Shown here: positions 17,456 through 25,406 of the stretch, piece by piece
Numbering within the stretch: position 1 is the stretch's first letter
How the letters are laid out: every line of letters starts with the position of its first letter
Assembly: GCA_039024635.1 (NCBI GenBank)
Contig: JBCCQA010000010.1
Coordinates: 74,753-138,752 of the forward strand
Direction: 5' to 3'
Length of the DNA stretch: 64,000 bases
DNA from: Kuafuiihalomonas sp039024635
Lineage (GTDB): Bacteria; Myxococcota; Kuafuiibacteriia; Kuafuiibacteriales; Kuafuiibacteriaceae
Translations under genes and position numbers: made by a program
The notes under the pieces: generated by a model
The model's input: the letters and a program-made list of their open reading frames with translations, nothing else
Database searches by the model: none
Told to the model about the DNA's origin: nothing

Positions 17456-18073
17456 ATGGAGACCAAGAACGACAAGATGGACCGACGTAGCTCGCTCAAG
17501 GTGATGGCCGTTTCGGCCGGTGGCCTTTGGTTGGCCGCCTGCGAGCAAGGCTCGAAGCCCGCAGCCAAGGCTGAAAAGCCGAAAGAGATGGCCAAGAAGC
17601 CCACCGACGAGAAGCCCGCGGCCGACAAGGCGGCTTCCAAGCCCGCTTCCAAGCCTGAAGACGGCGCGGCGGACGAAGCCGCTGCGGGCGGTGGCGAGAC
17701 CGTCAAGGTGGCGCTCGAGGTCGGCGATGGTCTGGCCTACAACATCAAGAAGATCGAAGTGGCCGCTGGCTCGACCGTCGAGGTCACCATCAACCACACG
17801 GGCAAGATGGCCGCGAGCGCCATGGGCCATAACTTCGTGCTCCTCAAGCAGGGCACGGACATGGGGGCCTTCGCCAGCGCGGCGATCAGCGCTCAGGCCA
17901 CCAACTACATCCCCGACGGGATGAAGGATCAGGTCATCGCCAACACCAAGGTCGTCGGCGGCGGCGAGTCGGACACCATCTCTTTCTCGGCTCCCGAGAA
18001 GGGCGAGTACACCTACCTATGCTCGTTCCCCGGCCACTACCTGCAGATGAACGGCAAGTTCATCGTCAACTGA
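17456..18073 (+). CDS. Azurin-like blue-copper lipoprotein
   Basis: A 205-residue exported cupredoxin. The N-terminus has a twin-Arg-like DRRSSLK, a hydrophobic stretch and a lipobox (WLAAC). A Lys/Ala/Pro-rich linker (about 25-75) leads to the copper domain. Type 1 copper ligands are all present: H125 in GHNF, and C189, H194 and M198 in the CSFPGHYLQM loop, the azurin pattern. Such proteins carry electrons in the periplasm or at the surface. The ATG at 17456 follows a GGAGAG ribosome-binding site; a TTG directly before it is also open. It is monocistronic, followed by a strong hairpin. Confidence 0.9.
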   Translation: METKNDKMDRRSSLKVMAVSAGGLWLAACEQGSKPAAKAEKPKEMAKKPTDEKPAADKAASKPASKPEDGAADEAAAGGGETVKVALEVGDGLAYNIKKIEVAAGSTVEVTINHTGKMAASAMGHNFVLLKQGTDMGAFASAAISAQATNYIPDGMKDQVIANTKVVGGGESDTISFSAPEKGEYTYLCSFPGHYLQMNGKFIVN

Positions 18074-18095
18074 ACGCCTCGCTACACTGCGAACG

Positions 18096-18122
18096 AGCGA
18101 GGGGGCATGTCGCCCCCTCGCT
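18096..18122 (+). terminator. Strong hairpin terminator between convergent genes
   Basis: AGCGAGGGGGC (18096-18106) pairs perfectly with GCCCCCTCGCT (18112-18122) around a 5-base loop. It lies 22 bp after the azurin-like gene and 34 bp after the convergent methyltransferase stop, so it may serve both directions. A short T-containing run follows. Confidence 0.75.
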
Positions 18123-18156
18123 TCATTGCGTCTTGGGATGACGCTCAGTCCTCCCC

Positions 18157-19002
18157 TCAAGTTTCGAAGACGAAGCGGTTGATGCGATAGCCCTGGACCA
18201 TTCGGCGGACCAAGGCCGGAACGAAGCGGAGCATCATTCGGTACGTCCACGGCATCGCGGCGACGGTCGAGGGGGGCGAGTCCGCCAAGCTGAGGGACTT
18301 CGACAGTCTCAAACCCCAGTCGTCGAGAGCCTTCGGGTCGTCGCACTTCCAGCGAAACCACGACTCCGGAGGCAAATGCTTCATGATGTCGTGCTTGGCT
18401 TGGCCGTCGACCATCTTGGCCGAGGTCGTATCCATGACTAGCGTACTCCCCGGGAACTTCTCTACGAGCTGACGAAGGGTGGTCTCGACCTGGGGCTCAT
18501 CGAGATAGATCAAGACCGCTTCCGAAACGAAACAGTAGGGGCCCCGGTGCTGGGCGAGTTCCTGATGCCAACTCGAATCCATGACGTTGGCGGCGACCAT
18601 GTGCCTTCGTTCGGTGTCCTCGAAGAACTGCCGCCGAAGACTTAGACTGTCTGGGAGGTCCAGCTCGATCCACTGGGCCCGACCATTGTCGAGGCGTTCG
18701 TAACGGGTGTTCAGTCCGGCGCCGATCTCGACCACCGTCCCGTCCGGATGCTGGTCCAAGAAGTCCCGGACCTCGCGGTCGAACAGTTGGGCCCGAATGG
18801 TGGCGCCGACCAGACTCTGGGTACCCATCCACTTGCTGAAGTCGTAGTCGAGGGACTCGACGATCTCTACCGCCTTCGGGTCGTCGATCAACCCGGTCCT
18901 TTGGCGGGTCTGCTCCGCTCGACCGAGAAGGGGAACGAGAAGGGTCTCTTGAACCGCTCCCAGACGTACCGGCACGCGCCGTACTTCGCTCAAACTCGCC
19001 AT
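18157..19002 (-). CDS. Class I SAM-dependent methyltransferase, leucine carboxyl methyltransferase-like
   Basis: A 281-residue methyltransferase of the LCM/Tcmp O-methyltransferase family. Visible are the PxxGRAEQTR-LIDDPKAVEIVESLDYDF N-terminal block, the SAM motif VVEIGAGLNTRYERLD, the acidic IELDLPD strand and SEAVLIYLDEPQV. The ATG at 19002 lies inside the end of the upstream ABC gene (13-bp overlap); an in-frame start at 19029 is less likely. As third gene behind two YbtP/YbtQ-like ABC genes it may modify a metallophore or its degradation product, but the substrate is unknown. Confidence 0.8.
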   Translation of the reverse strand: MASLSEVRRVPVRLGAVQETLLVPLLGRAEQTRQRTGLIDDPKAVEIVESLDYDFSKWMGTQSLVGATIRAQLFDREVRDFLDQHPDGTVVEIGAGLNTRYERLDNGRAQWIELDLPDSLSLRRQFFEDTERRHMVAANVMDSSWHQELAQHRGPYCFVSEAVLIYLDEPQVETTLRQLVEKFPGSTLVMDTTSAKMVDGQAKHDIMKHLPPESWFRWKCDDPKALDDWGLRLSKSLSLADSPPSTVAAMPWTYRMMLRFVPALVRRMVQGYRINRFVFET

Positions 19003-20711
19003 TGCCTGTTCTCCATTTGGGTCTCCCATAGATGTTGATAGGCCCCGCCGGCTTCCACGAGGGCTTCGTGCGGGCCGCGCTCGACCACCCGACCGCCGTC
19101 GAGGACCAAGATTTGGTCGGCGCCTTGAATGGTCCAGAGTCGGTGAGCCACCACGATGACCGTGCGCCCCTCCATCAAGGCGCCGATCGCCTCTTGAATG
19201 AGGCTCTCCTCATAGGGGTCGACGCTGGCCGTGGCCTCGTCCAGGACGAGAATGGGGGCGTTCTTCAGGAGCGCCCGCGCGATGGACAAGCGCTGTCGCT
19301 GACCCCCTGAAAGCGAAGCCCCGTTGGGGCCTAGCACCGTATCGTAGCCCTGGGGCAGCTCCATGATGAAGTCATGGGCCCGGGCTGTTCGCGCCGCCTC
19401 TTCGACGTCTCGAGCGGAAGCCTCGGGTCGACCGAGCTTGATGTTCTCGGCCACCGTCTCCTGAAAGAGCACCACGTCCTGGAAGACAGTGGCCACTTTG
19501 CTCTGGACCGTCTGGAGCGTCAGATCTCGTACATCGAGACCGTTCATGGTCACGCGACCGGCGTCGACGTCCCAAAGCCTCATGAGGAGATGGGCGAGGG
19601 TCGACTTGCCGGAGCCTGAGGGCCCGACCAAGGCGGTGAGGCTGCCCACCGGGAAGGCGGCATCGACACCCTGAAGCGTAGTCTCATCCTCGTAGGCGAA
19701 GGATAGGTCATGGACCTCGAGTTCGATCGGACCCGATTGGAGCGGGTCCTTCCCTTCGGACTGGACTGGTTCGTCGAAGAGGGCCCGAATCCGCTCCAAG
19801 GTTCGAGCCGCATGTCGAGCCATGGCGAGATAGAGGACGAGCTGGGACAGGGTTCGAGCGAAGTGCAGGGCCACCATCGCCACGGCAAAGAATCGAGCGA
19901 CTTCGAGCTCTCCTTGCACCAGCCAGTATGCGCCCGCGCCGAAGCAAAGTGTGAAGCCCGTGAAGACCAACATCGAGAAAGTCATGATGGCGGGCGCGGG
20001 AAGGAGTTCGGCTCGCATCATCTCGCGCTCCACCGTATGGAGCTGGGCCTCGATGCGGGCCCTGTATCCTCTGTCAGCCTCCAAATCGCGGAGGCTCTCG
20101 ATCCCGCGGACGTACTCCACCAGCAGATCGACGGCCGCCTGCTTCTCGGCGAAGGCCCGATCCGCGGCGCGGTTCACGAGTCGGAAGCTCCAGGGGATGG
20201 CCAGGAGTGCAAGTGGAACGGGTAGGAGCGCAAGCGCGCCCAGCCTCCAGTCCGAGAACATGAGGACGATGCCGATGACCACCGGCAGGGCGATGTTGGC
20301 CACCACCAGACCCCAAGAGTGGGTGACAATCTCGGTGTAGAGGGAGAACTCGTCGGTCAGGACGCTCACCGTGCTCCCCAGACGCCTTTGGTTCCAGACC
20401 CCCATCGGCAGCTTCCGAAGGTGCTCGATCAGTCGGAGCCGGGTCCGGCCCACCAGATCGTAAGTCGCCGAGAAGTTCAATCGACCGCCGATGATCTTGA
20501 AGATGAAGGCACCAACGAGACAGGCGAGCAGAATGAGAACGAGGGCGATCGTCGACAGAGGCGGCTCGCCCCTCACGAGCAAGGCCTCCAACACCCAAAC
20601 CGCCACCCCGAGAGGGACCGCCTCGAGAATCGCCCCCAGAGAGGCGAACAAGAGCCCCGTGAATAGTCGGGGGTCACGGCGGCCGGCCAGATCGAACCCG
20701 AGGTCCATCAT
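18990..20711 (-). CDS. ABC transporter, fused permease/ATPase (YbtQ/IrtB-like half)
   Basis: A 573-residue half transporter: six-helix exporter-fold domain (about 1-310) then ATPase with Walker A GPSGSGKST, Q-loop VFQDVVLFQETVAENI, signature LSGGQRQRLSIARALL, Walker B ILVLDEATASVD and H-loop VVAHRLWTI. The start ATG overlaps the previous ABC gene's stop (ATGA), so the two halves are made together, as expected for a heterodimer. Exporter-fold pairs such as IrtAB and YbtPQ import ferric siderophores. The Fur-type box ahead of the operon supports an iron role; drug or lipid export is the alternative. Confidence 0.85.
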   Translation of the reverse strand: MMDLGFDLAGRRDPRLFTGLLFASLGAILEAVPLGVAVWVLEALLVRGEPPLSTIALVLILLACLVGAFIFKIIGGRLNFSATYDLVGRTRLRLIEHLRKLPMGVWNQRRLGSTVSVLTDEFSLYTEIVTHSWGLVVANIALPVVIGIVLMFSDWRLGALALLPVPLALLAIPWSFRLVNRAADRAFAEKQAAVDLLVEYVRGIESLRDLEADRGYRARIEAQLHTVEREMMRAELLPAPAIMTFSMLVFTGFTLCFGAGAYWLVQGELEVARFFAVAMVALHFARTLSQLVLYLAMARHAARTLERIRALFDEPVQSEGKDPLQSGPIELEVHDLSFAYEDETTLQGVDAAFPVGSLTALVGPSGSGKSTLAHLLMRLWDVDAGRVTMNGLDVRDLTLQTVQSKVATVFQDVVLFQETVAENIKLGRPEASARDVEEAARTARAHDFIMELPQGYDTVLGPNGASLSGGQRQRLSIARALLKNAPILVLDEATASVDPYEESLIQEAIGALMEGRTVIVVAHRLWTIQGADQILVLDGGRVVERGPHEALVEAGGAYQHLWETQMENRQWRV

Positions 20712-22456
20712 GGCGACACCCGCAGCTCTCGTCGTCGTGTGCCCAGGCGCCAGCCCTCGGCGGACTGCTGGACTTCCCACATCCGCCGATAGAGCGGACA
20801 TCGGTCCAGCAGCAGCCCGTGCGGACCTCGGTCCACGACGCGCCCCTCGTCGAGGACAACGAGCTGGTCCACGCCCATGACGCTACGAAGGCGATGGGCA
20901 ACGAGAATGACGGTCTTTCCTTGGCAAAGCCGAGAGACGCTCTGCTGAAGCAACCTCTCGTTATCGGGGTCCAGATGGGAGGTGACCTCGTCCAAGACCT
21001 GCACGGGACAGTCGCGAAGGAAGGCTCGGGCCATGGTCACGCGCTGGGCTTCGCCCCCACTCAGGTGGGCGCCCCGTTCTCCGATCGGCGTATCCCAGCC
21101 CAGGGGAAGATGTTCGACTACCGCCGATAGTCCGGCCGCGTCCAGCGCCGCCCTTAGTTCGTCCTCCGTGGCCTCCGGTCGCGCCATCAAGAGGTTGTCG
21201 CGAAGGGTTCCGAAGAAGAGCTCAGCCCGTTGCCCGACCAGGCTCACCGAGCCGAGGGGGTCGCGACGACGGCCCGCATCGAGGAGAGCGACCAGACCTT
21301 GGGTGGGCCTCCTAGCTCCAGCCAGCAGCTGGGCCAGAGTACTCTTCCCAGAGCCGGAAGGACCGACGAGGGCGACCTTCTGACCGGGCTGGATCTCAAG
21401 GTCGACCCCGCGAAGGACCGGACCTCGCTCCTCATCGTAGGCGAAGCTCAGGTCCTCGACGATGATGCCCAGAGAGCCGGCGCCACTCGCGGTCGAGGAC
21501 TCGCGGGAACGAGGCGGTTGGTCCAGAATCGCGCTCACCCGCTGGATTCGGACCATGTTCATCTGAAAGTCGCCGAAGAGGGTCATCAGCTTGAGGAGAG
21601 GCGCCGTGATTCCGTAGCCCAAGGCGAGGAAGAGGATCAGCGTGGGCGAATCGATACTGCCGCCCCCATGAAGAATGACCCCCGTCGGCAGAACGACCAA
21701 GAGATTGGAGCCAAGGAGCATCATGAAGAGGGTGTAGGCCGGGGCCATTCGCCGATTGAGAGTGTCGGCGAAATCGCGAATTCCGAACACGCTCTCACGG
21801 ACCTGCTTCATCTGAGAGGCCTCCCGTCCAAAGGCCTTCAGAACAACGATGCCTCGAAACAGCTCCTGGACGACTTCGTTCGCTCGACGCTCGGCTGCGT
21901 GCCAACCAGCCATCAGCTCGTCGAAGTTTCTCATCGTGAAGGCAAAGGCGGCGAAGCTGACCGGAACCAAGGACAGACTCACCAGCGCGAGACGCCAATC
22001 GACGAACAAGAGAAAGCCGAGGGCCAGGAGTGGAGTCACGGCCCCGGAGGCGAGCTCAGGGACGTGGTGCGCGAAGGTCGCCTCCAAGGCGTCGACGTCG
22101 TCGACGACGGCCTTCTTCAGATCCCCGGGAGACCTCTGGTCGAAGAAGCCGGCCGGAAGGACGGCGAGCTTCCGGGCGAGCTCGGTCCTCAACTCTCTTT
22201 GCAGAGCGAAGGCCGAGGCATGAGAGAGGATCATCGACGTTCCGAAGAAGACGTAACGCAGCAGAACCAGCCCCAGGATGGCCAAGGCAATCCAGGGAAG
22301 CCGGTCCAGCTCCGGGGTAGGGGCGAAGACGACCAGGGCCGCGGCGTAGATCCCGAGAGCGGGCGCGAGTTCGAGTGCGGCCGCCGCCACGGCGAGAACC
22401 GCCGACGCGACCAAGCGAAGACGATGAGCCCGCAGGAGTTCGGCGAAAGCACCCAC
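20708..22456 (-). CDS. ABC transporter, fused permease/ATPase (YbtP/IrtA-like half)
   Basis: A 582-residue half transporter beginning at a GTG. The membrane domain contains PAGFFDQRSPGDLKKAVVDDVDALEATFAHHVPE, a stretch typical of the siderophore-type exporter-fold group. The ATPase has Walker A GPSGSGKST, signature LSGGEAQRVTMARAFL, Walker B VQVLDEVTSHLD and H-loop VAHRLRSV. It is first gene of a three-gene minus-strand operon and diverges from a TetR regulator, with a Fur-type box 37 bp before its start. Inferred substrate: a ferric siderophore or other metallophore. Confidence 0.85.
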   Translation of the reverse strand: MGAFAELLRAHRLRLVASAVLAVAAAALELAPALGIYAAALVVFAPTPELDRLPWIALAILGLVLLRYVFFGTSMILSHASAFALQRELRTELARKLAVLPAGFFDQRSPGDLKKAVVDDVDALEATFAHHVPELASGAVTPLLALGFLLFVDWRLALVSLSLVPVSFAAFAFTMRNFDELMAGWHAAERRANEVVQELFRGIVVLKAFGREASQMKQVRESVFGIRDFADTLNRRMAPAYTLFMMLLGSNLLVVLPTGVILHGGGSIDSPTLILFLALGYGITAPLLKLMTLFGDFQMNMVRIQRVSAILDQPPRSRESSTASGAGSLGIIVEDLSFAYDEERGPVLRGVDLEIQPGQKVALVGPSGSGKSTLAQLLAGARRPTQGLVALLDAGRRRDPLGSVSLVGQRAELFFGTLRDNLLMARPEATEDELRAALDAAGLSAVVEHLPLGWDTPIGERGAHLSGGEAQRVTMARAFLRDCPVQVLDEVTSHLDPDNERLLQQSVSRLCQGKTVILVAHRLRSVMGVDQLVVLDEGRVVDRGPHGLLLDRCPLYRRMWEVQQSAEGWRLGTRRRELRVSP

Positions 22457-22492
22457 GCTAGGCTCGCGGCTGGTGGGTGTGTCGCATGAATT

Positions 22493-22513
22493 TGAACATG
22501 AAACGCATTCTCA
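22493..22513. promoter_or_regulatory. Fur-type box upstream of the YbtPQ-like operon
   Basis: Read on the minus strand, the 21-bp site starts TGAGAATGCG and ends CATGTTCA. It matches 18 of 21 positions of the perfect sites at 24311-24331 and 35774-35794. It lies between the ABC operon and the divergent TetR gene; ATTGATTGATTGAT repeats (22513-22526) beside it may hold the TetR operator or promoter. Confidence 0.7.
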
Positions 22514-22561
22514 TTGATTGATTGATAAATCACGCCTGTCAAGCGTGCTACACAGCGGAAG

Positions 22562-23248
22562 GTGGCTTCCGTGATTCCGCCCTCCCCCGAAGCTCAGGCG
22601 ACTTCCCAGCGGATCTTGCGTGCAGCCCGGCGCTGTTTCTCCGAGCGCGGCTACGCTGGGACCTCCCTTCGCTGGGTCGCTAAACACGCCGAAGTGACCC
22701 AGCCTTTGGTCTCCCACTACTTCGGATCGAAAGAAGGCCTCTTCGATGCGGTTATCCAAGAAAGCGTGGCCGAGTACGTCGAAGCCCAGTCCGCCCAGTT
22801 CTCTCTTTCGCCCGAAGACCCGGACTTCTTCTTCGTCGGTTTGTTGGTGTTGTTCCGATGGCTTGGGGAGCAGCGGGAGATGCTGCGCCTGGTTCAGTGG
22901 GCACGTCTCGAGCAGCGCCTCCCCCGAGCTGGGCAAGAGGTTTGGAATGAGGTCCGGATCCGCATCCAGGCCCTTCAGGCTGAAGGCATTCTCCGTGCGG
23001 ACCTCGACGTCGATGCTGGGCTCATCTTCGTCGATGCAGCGATGAAGGGCTTCTGGGACCGAGTGCGGGAGTATGAGGCCTTCTTGGAAGCGGATGCCCG
23101 CGAGGCCATGGAGCGAAGCTGCGAGCGAACCTTCCTACTGGGCTTCGTGGGCGCCTTCTTCGCTTCGGTTCATCGCGAGTGGGCGGAAGAGCGGATCGAT
23201 CGACTGCTCCGCGACCCAAGGCCGGGCCGCGGAGATCCGGTCGCCTGA
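22562..23248 (+). CDS. TetR-family transcriptional regulator
   Basis: A 228-residue regulator from a GTG start. The N-terminal TetR helix-turn-helix is clear: ILRAARRCFSERGYAGTSLRWVAKHAEVTQPLVSHYFGSKEGLFDAVI (about 18-65). The C-terminal ligand-binding domain is helical and Trp/Phe-rich. Divergent orientation from the ABC pair suggests that it controls that operon and itself, in addition to the Fur-type box in the shared 105-bp gap. The ligand is unknown; a siderophore or its iron complex is a reasonable guess. The 3' end is 4 bp from the convergent Cys-rich lipoprotein gene. Confidence 0.88.
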   Translation: MASVIPPSPEAQATSQRILRAARRCFSERGYAGTSLRWVAKHAEVTQPLVSHYFGSKEGLFDAVIQESVAEYVEAQSAQFSLSPEDPDFFFVGLLVLFRWLGEQREMLRLVQWARLEQRLPRAGQEVWNEVRIRIQALQAEGILRADLDVDAGLIFVDAAMKGFWDRVREYEAFLEADAREAMERSCERTFLLGFVGAFFASVHREWAEERIDRLLRDPRPGRGDPVA

Positions 23249-23252
23249 AGAA

Positions 23253-23981
23253 TCAGCCTTCGACGCCGCAGGCGCTGGTCGGCCCGCCCGTAGGAAGACA
23301 GGTGAGCCCATCCGGGCACTCGCCGGCCGCCATGGGGTTGTCGCAGGAGATCACACACTCGGGGGCGGTGAAGCAGGAGGGTCGACCGGGGCCGTCGTAG
23401 CCGTCGGTGCAGTCCGGGTTGCCGGCGCAGATGGGCGTGCAGTAGCCCTGGGTGGCGCTGGCTCCCACGAGGGGGGGCGTGGCGCAGGTATGGTCGGCCG
23501 GACATTCGGGTAGTCCGTCGCCGCAAAGCTGTCCGAGCGCGTTGACGGGTCCGGAGGTGTCGGCGACGCCGCAGGCGCTCGTGGGCCCACCGGTCGGAAG
23601 GCAGGTGAGCCCATCCGGACACTCGCCGGCCGCCATGGGGTTGTCGCAAGAAATCACGCACTCAGGAGCCGAGAAGCAGGAGGCCCGACCGGGTCCGTCG
23701 TAGCCGGTGGTGCAGTCCGGAGTGCTGGCGCAGACGGGGGTGCAGTAGCCCTGGGTGTCGCTGGCACCGACGAGGCCGGGCGTGGCGCAGGTGCTGCCGC
23801 TTGGGCAGGCGTCCAGGCCGTCCCCGCACAATTGCCCGAGGGGGTTGGCGTCGCCGTTTCCGGTGCCGTTACTGCTGTCGTTTCCGCTGCCGTTTCCGGT
23901 GCCGGCGCCGTTGTTGTCGTCGTCTCCGCACGCGCAGAGGGCGAGAGCGGCCATGAGCGGCCAGAGGGCGGTGTTCTTCAC
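23253..23981 (-). CDS. Cys-rich lipoprotein with two 101-residue tandem repeats
   Basis: A 242-residue lipoprotein from a GTG start: signal to LALCAC, then Asp/Asn and a Gly/Asn/Ser/Thr linker (about 22-45). Two repeats follow, each containing GQLCGDGL-x-x-CP, QGYCTP(V/I)C, DC-x-x-GYDGPGR-SCF, APECVISCDNPMAAGECPDGLTC and SACGV, 14 cysteines per unit, so it should be disulfide-rich and extracellular. Similar Cys-rich modules are common in myxobacterial surface lipoproteins of unknown function. A 28-bp promoter-like element at 23991-24018 closely resembles the one ahead of the SodN operon, suggesting coregulation. The function is not known. Confidence 0.7.
   Translation of the reverse strand: MKNTALWPLMAALALCACGDDDNNGAGTGNGSGNDSSNGTGNGDANPLGQLCGDGLDACPSGSTCATPGLVGASDTQGYCTPVCASTPDCTTGYDGPGRASCFSAPECVISCDNPMAAGECPDGLTCLPTGGPTSACGVADTSGPVNALGQLCGDGLPECPADHTCATPPLVGASATQGYCTPICAGNPDCTDGYDGPGRPSCFTAPECVISCDNPMAAGECPDGLTCLPTGGPTSACGVEG
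23268..23848 (-). repeat. Tandem coding repeat, period 303 bp, two copies
   Basis: The segment from 23268 recurs from 23571 with the same phase (offset 303 bp = 101 codons). Stretches such as CACTCGCCGGCCGCCATGGG are identical in both copies. It encodes the two Cys-rich units of the lipoprotein and implies a recent internal duplication. Confidence 0.8.
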
Positions 23982-23990
23982 CCTGCGGGT

Positions 23991-24018
23991 CCTAGTTAGG
24001 AATGATTCGCAAAGTCAA
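23991..24018 (-). promoter_or_regulatory. Promoter/Fur-like element ahead of the Cys-rich lipoprotein
   Basis: On the minus strand the element starts TTGACTTTGCGAATCATTC. It shares the TTGACTTTGC start, the TCATTC core and spacing with 24443-24470. TTGACT would be the -35, and the TCATTC core resembles a Fur half site. Confidence 0.45.
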
Positions 24019-24284
24019 CAGCGCCTACGGAGAGAGCGCGCGGCAGCCATGCCCAGTTCGCCGCCCACGGGCGTTGGCGCCACGACCGAGAGCGCCCCGA
24101 TGGGAATGCTGTGGCAGACGGAGCAGCCTGGTTTGCTCTTGTGCATGCAGGCCCAGCAGTGGCCGTGAGAAAGTCGGCGCCGTCGAATGCAGGAGCGCGT
24201 TCCGTGCAGTCCGAGGGCGGTGGCGCTGGGCCCGAAGGAACAAAGCAGCAGCATGCAGATCACCACGGCGGGCGTCATCAGCAT
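24015..24284 (-). CDS. Small secreted Cys/His-rich protein with a CxxCH motif
   Basis: An 89-residue protein from ATG 24284: hydrophobic signal (TPAVVICMLLLCSFGPSATAL), then HCWACMHKSKPGCSVCHS. CSVCH is the heme c attachment pattern, and CWACMH a second Cys pair; alternatively the four Cys form a zinc- or iron-binding site. The tail is Arg-rich. Codons end mostly in G or C, which supports coding. A perfect Fur-type palindrome lies 26 bp before the start, so it is probably induced under iron limitation. No known family was recognised. Confidence 0.55.
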   Translation of the reverse strand: MLMTPAVVICMLLLCSFGPSATALGLHGTRSCIRRRRLSHGHCWACMHKSKPGCSVCHSIPIGALSVVAPTPVGGELGMAAARSLRRRC

Positions 24285-24310
24285 CGGTTCACCCCGTCGA
24301 GTACTGAGCG

Positions 24311-24331
24311 TGAGAATGACACGCATTCTCA
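24311..24331. promoter_or_regulatory. Perfect Fur-type palindrome
   Basis: TGAGAATG (24311-24318), spacer ACACG, CATTCTCA (24324-24331): an exact inverted repeat. Its reverse complement is identical in all 21 positions to the site at 35774-35794. It lies upstream of the small CxxCH protein on the minus strand. Confidence 0.85.
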
Positions 24332-24442
24332 AAAACACACACGTACCGGGCGCGCACCCCCCTCTGAAAAAGAAAGTCGTTTCGGGCGCTTAGCTCGAAC
24401 GCAAGCGTCCGAGGGTCGCCTCCTGCAGAGCTTCCCTGTTTA

Positions 24443-24470
24443 TTGACTTTGCAACTCATTCTCATAATGG
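24443..24470 (+). promoter_or_regulatory. Promoter with embedded Fur half site ahead of the SodN operon
   Basis: A -35-like TTGACT (24443-24448), CATTCTCA (24457-24464) in the spacer, and a -10-like TAATGG (24465-24470). The GTG of the next gene lies 8 bases after the -10, so the mRNA is probably leaderless. The TTGCAA just after the -35 also resembles half of a nickel-regulator (Nur) site. Confidence 0.5.
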
Positions 24471-24477
24471 TCCGCCC

Positions 24478-24924
24478 GTGAATCCGGAAAACGTCGAAGG
24501 CACTTTCGAGCGCGACACCCTGGTCTTCGCCATGGGTTCCCTTTCGACCGTCATGCTGTCCAAGGCACTGGCAGACGCTAAAGTCATCAGCCGCTACGAG
24601 TCCTGGACCCGGGCCGCGGCCCGCCATGCATCGCCCGGAACCATGCAGAGTCTGGTTCGAGCCGGCATGGGCGAAGGCATGACCACCCTCTTCGCGCGCG
24701 CCCCCAAGGACGAGTTCTGCCTGCACTGCGACCACCCAAGTTTTCGCGCTTGGGTCGCGGTGTGCGTACAGGTGTCCACGCTCCAGCTGATCGCCCTGCG
24801 TCTGGTCCACTTCGAGGGCCAGGCGGCCGAAAGTGTGCGCTTTGCCCTGGAGCTGGCCCAGCGCATGGCCGCCGACGCCCCAACGATTCGTACCCCTCCG
24901 GACTTGCACTTCGGCCCCAACTGA
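24478..24924 (+). CDS. Hypothetical protein preceding the nickel SOD
   Basis: A 148-residue, largely helical, cytoplasmic-looking protein from a GTG. No signal peptide. A cluster FCLHCDHPSFRAWVAVC (about 81-97) has three Cys and two His and could bind a metal. Family not recognised. It ends 17 bp before sodN, and the promoter directly upstream carries a Fur-type half site, so it is likely the first gene of a sodN-sodX operon. A role in nickel delivery or SOD control is possible but only inferred from position. Confidence 0.65.
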   Translation: MNPENVEGTFERDTLVFAMGSLSTVMLSKALADAKVISRYESWTRAAARHASPGTMQSLVRAGMGEGMTTLFARAPKDEFCLHCDHPSFRAWVAVCVQVSTLQLIALRLVHFEGQAAESVRFALELAQRMAADAPTIRTPPDLHFGPN

Positions 24925-24941
24925 ATGGAGCCTACGAAGCG

Positions 24942-25406
24942 ATGAGCACAAACCACCCATCGACCTCCGCCCTCCCAACCGTCTCTGCCCACTGCGACGG
25001 CCCATGCGGAATCTACGACCCGGCTTCGGCCCGGATCACGGCCGAAGCCGTCCTCTCCATGACGAAGAAGATCCTGGACCTTCAGCTCCCCGATGCGAGC
25101 GACGCCCACGCCGTCGCGCGTTACCACAACACTTTGAGCCGCTACATTGCGATCAAGGAAGAGCAGGCGGACCAGACCAAGAAAGATCTTCTCGTGTTGT
25201 GGACGGACTACTTCAAGCCTCCCCACCTCGAGAGCCACCCAGACCTGCACGACGTCTTTTGGAAGGCGGCCAAGCTCTGCTCTTCGTGCAAGGTGGAAGT
25301 GAGCCTGCAGCACGCGCAAGAGCTGATGGAGACCGTGAAGCGCATTCATGAGATCTTCTGGTCGACCAAGAAGCGCGACGTCGAATGGGTGCTCGCAGGA
25401 GGCTGA
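24942..25406 (+). CDS. sodN: Nickel superoxide dismutase SodN
   Basis: A 154-residue proenzyme. The nickel hook HCDGPCG starts at H17, so a 16-residue leader (ending VSA) must be removed to free the His amino terminus; C18 and C22 are the other nickel ligands. The following IYDPASARITAEAVLSM and helical bundle match the family. It converts superoxide to oxygen and peroxide in the cytoplasm. The gene is directly followed by its maturation protease sodX. The upstream Fur-like promoter suggests that it replaces Fe-SOD when iron is scarce, as an iron-sparing response. Confidence 0.96.
   Translation: MSTNHPSTSALPTVSAHCDGPCGIYDPASARITAEAVLSMTKKILDLQLPDASDAHAVARYHNTLSRYIAIKEEQADQTKKDLLVLWTDYFKPPHLESHPDLHDVFWKAAKLCSSCKVEVSLQHAQELMETVKRIHEIFWSTKKRDVEWVLAGG

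Noticed and set aside
23268..23848. Repeats in the Cys-rich gene as a CRISPR-like array
   Set aside because: Only two long, in-frame copies; there are no short repeats with unique spacers.
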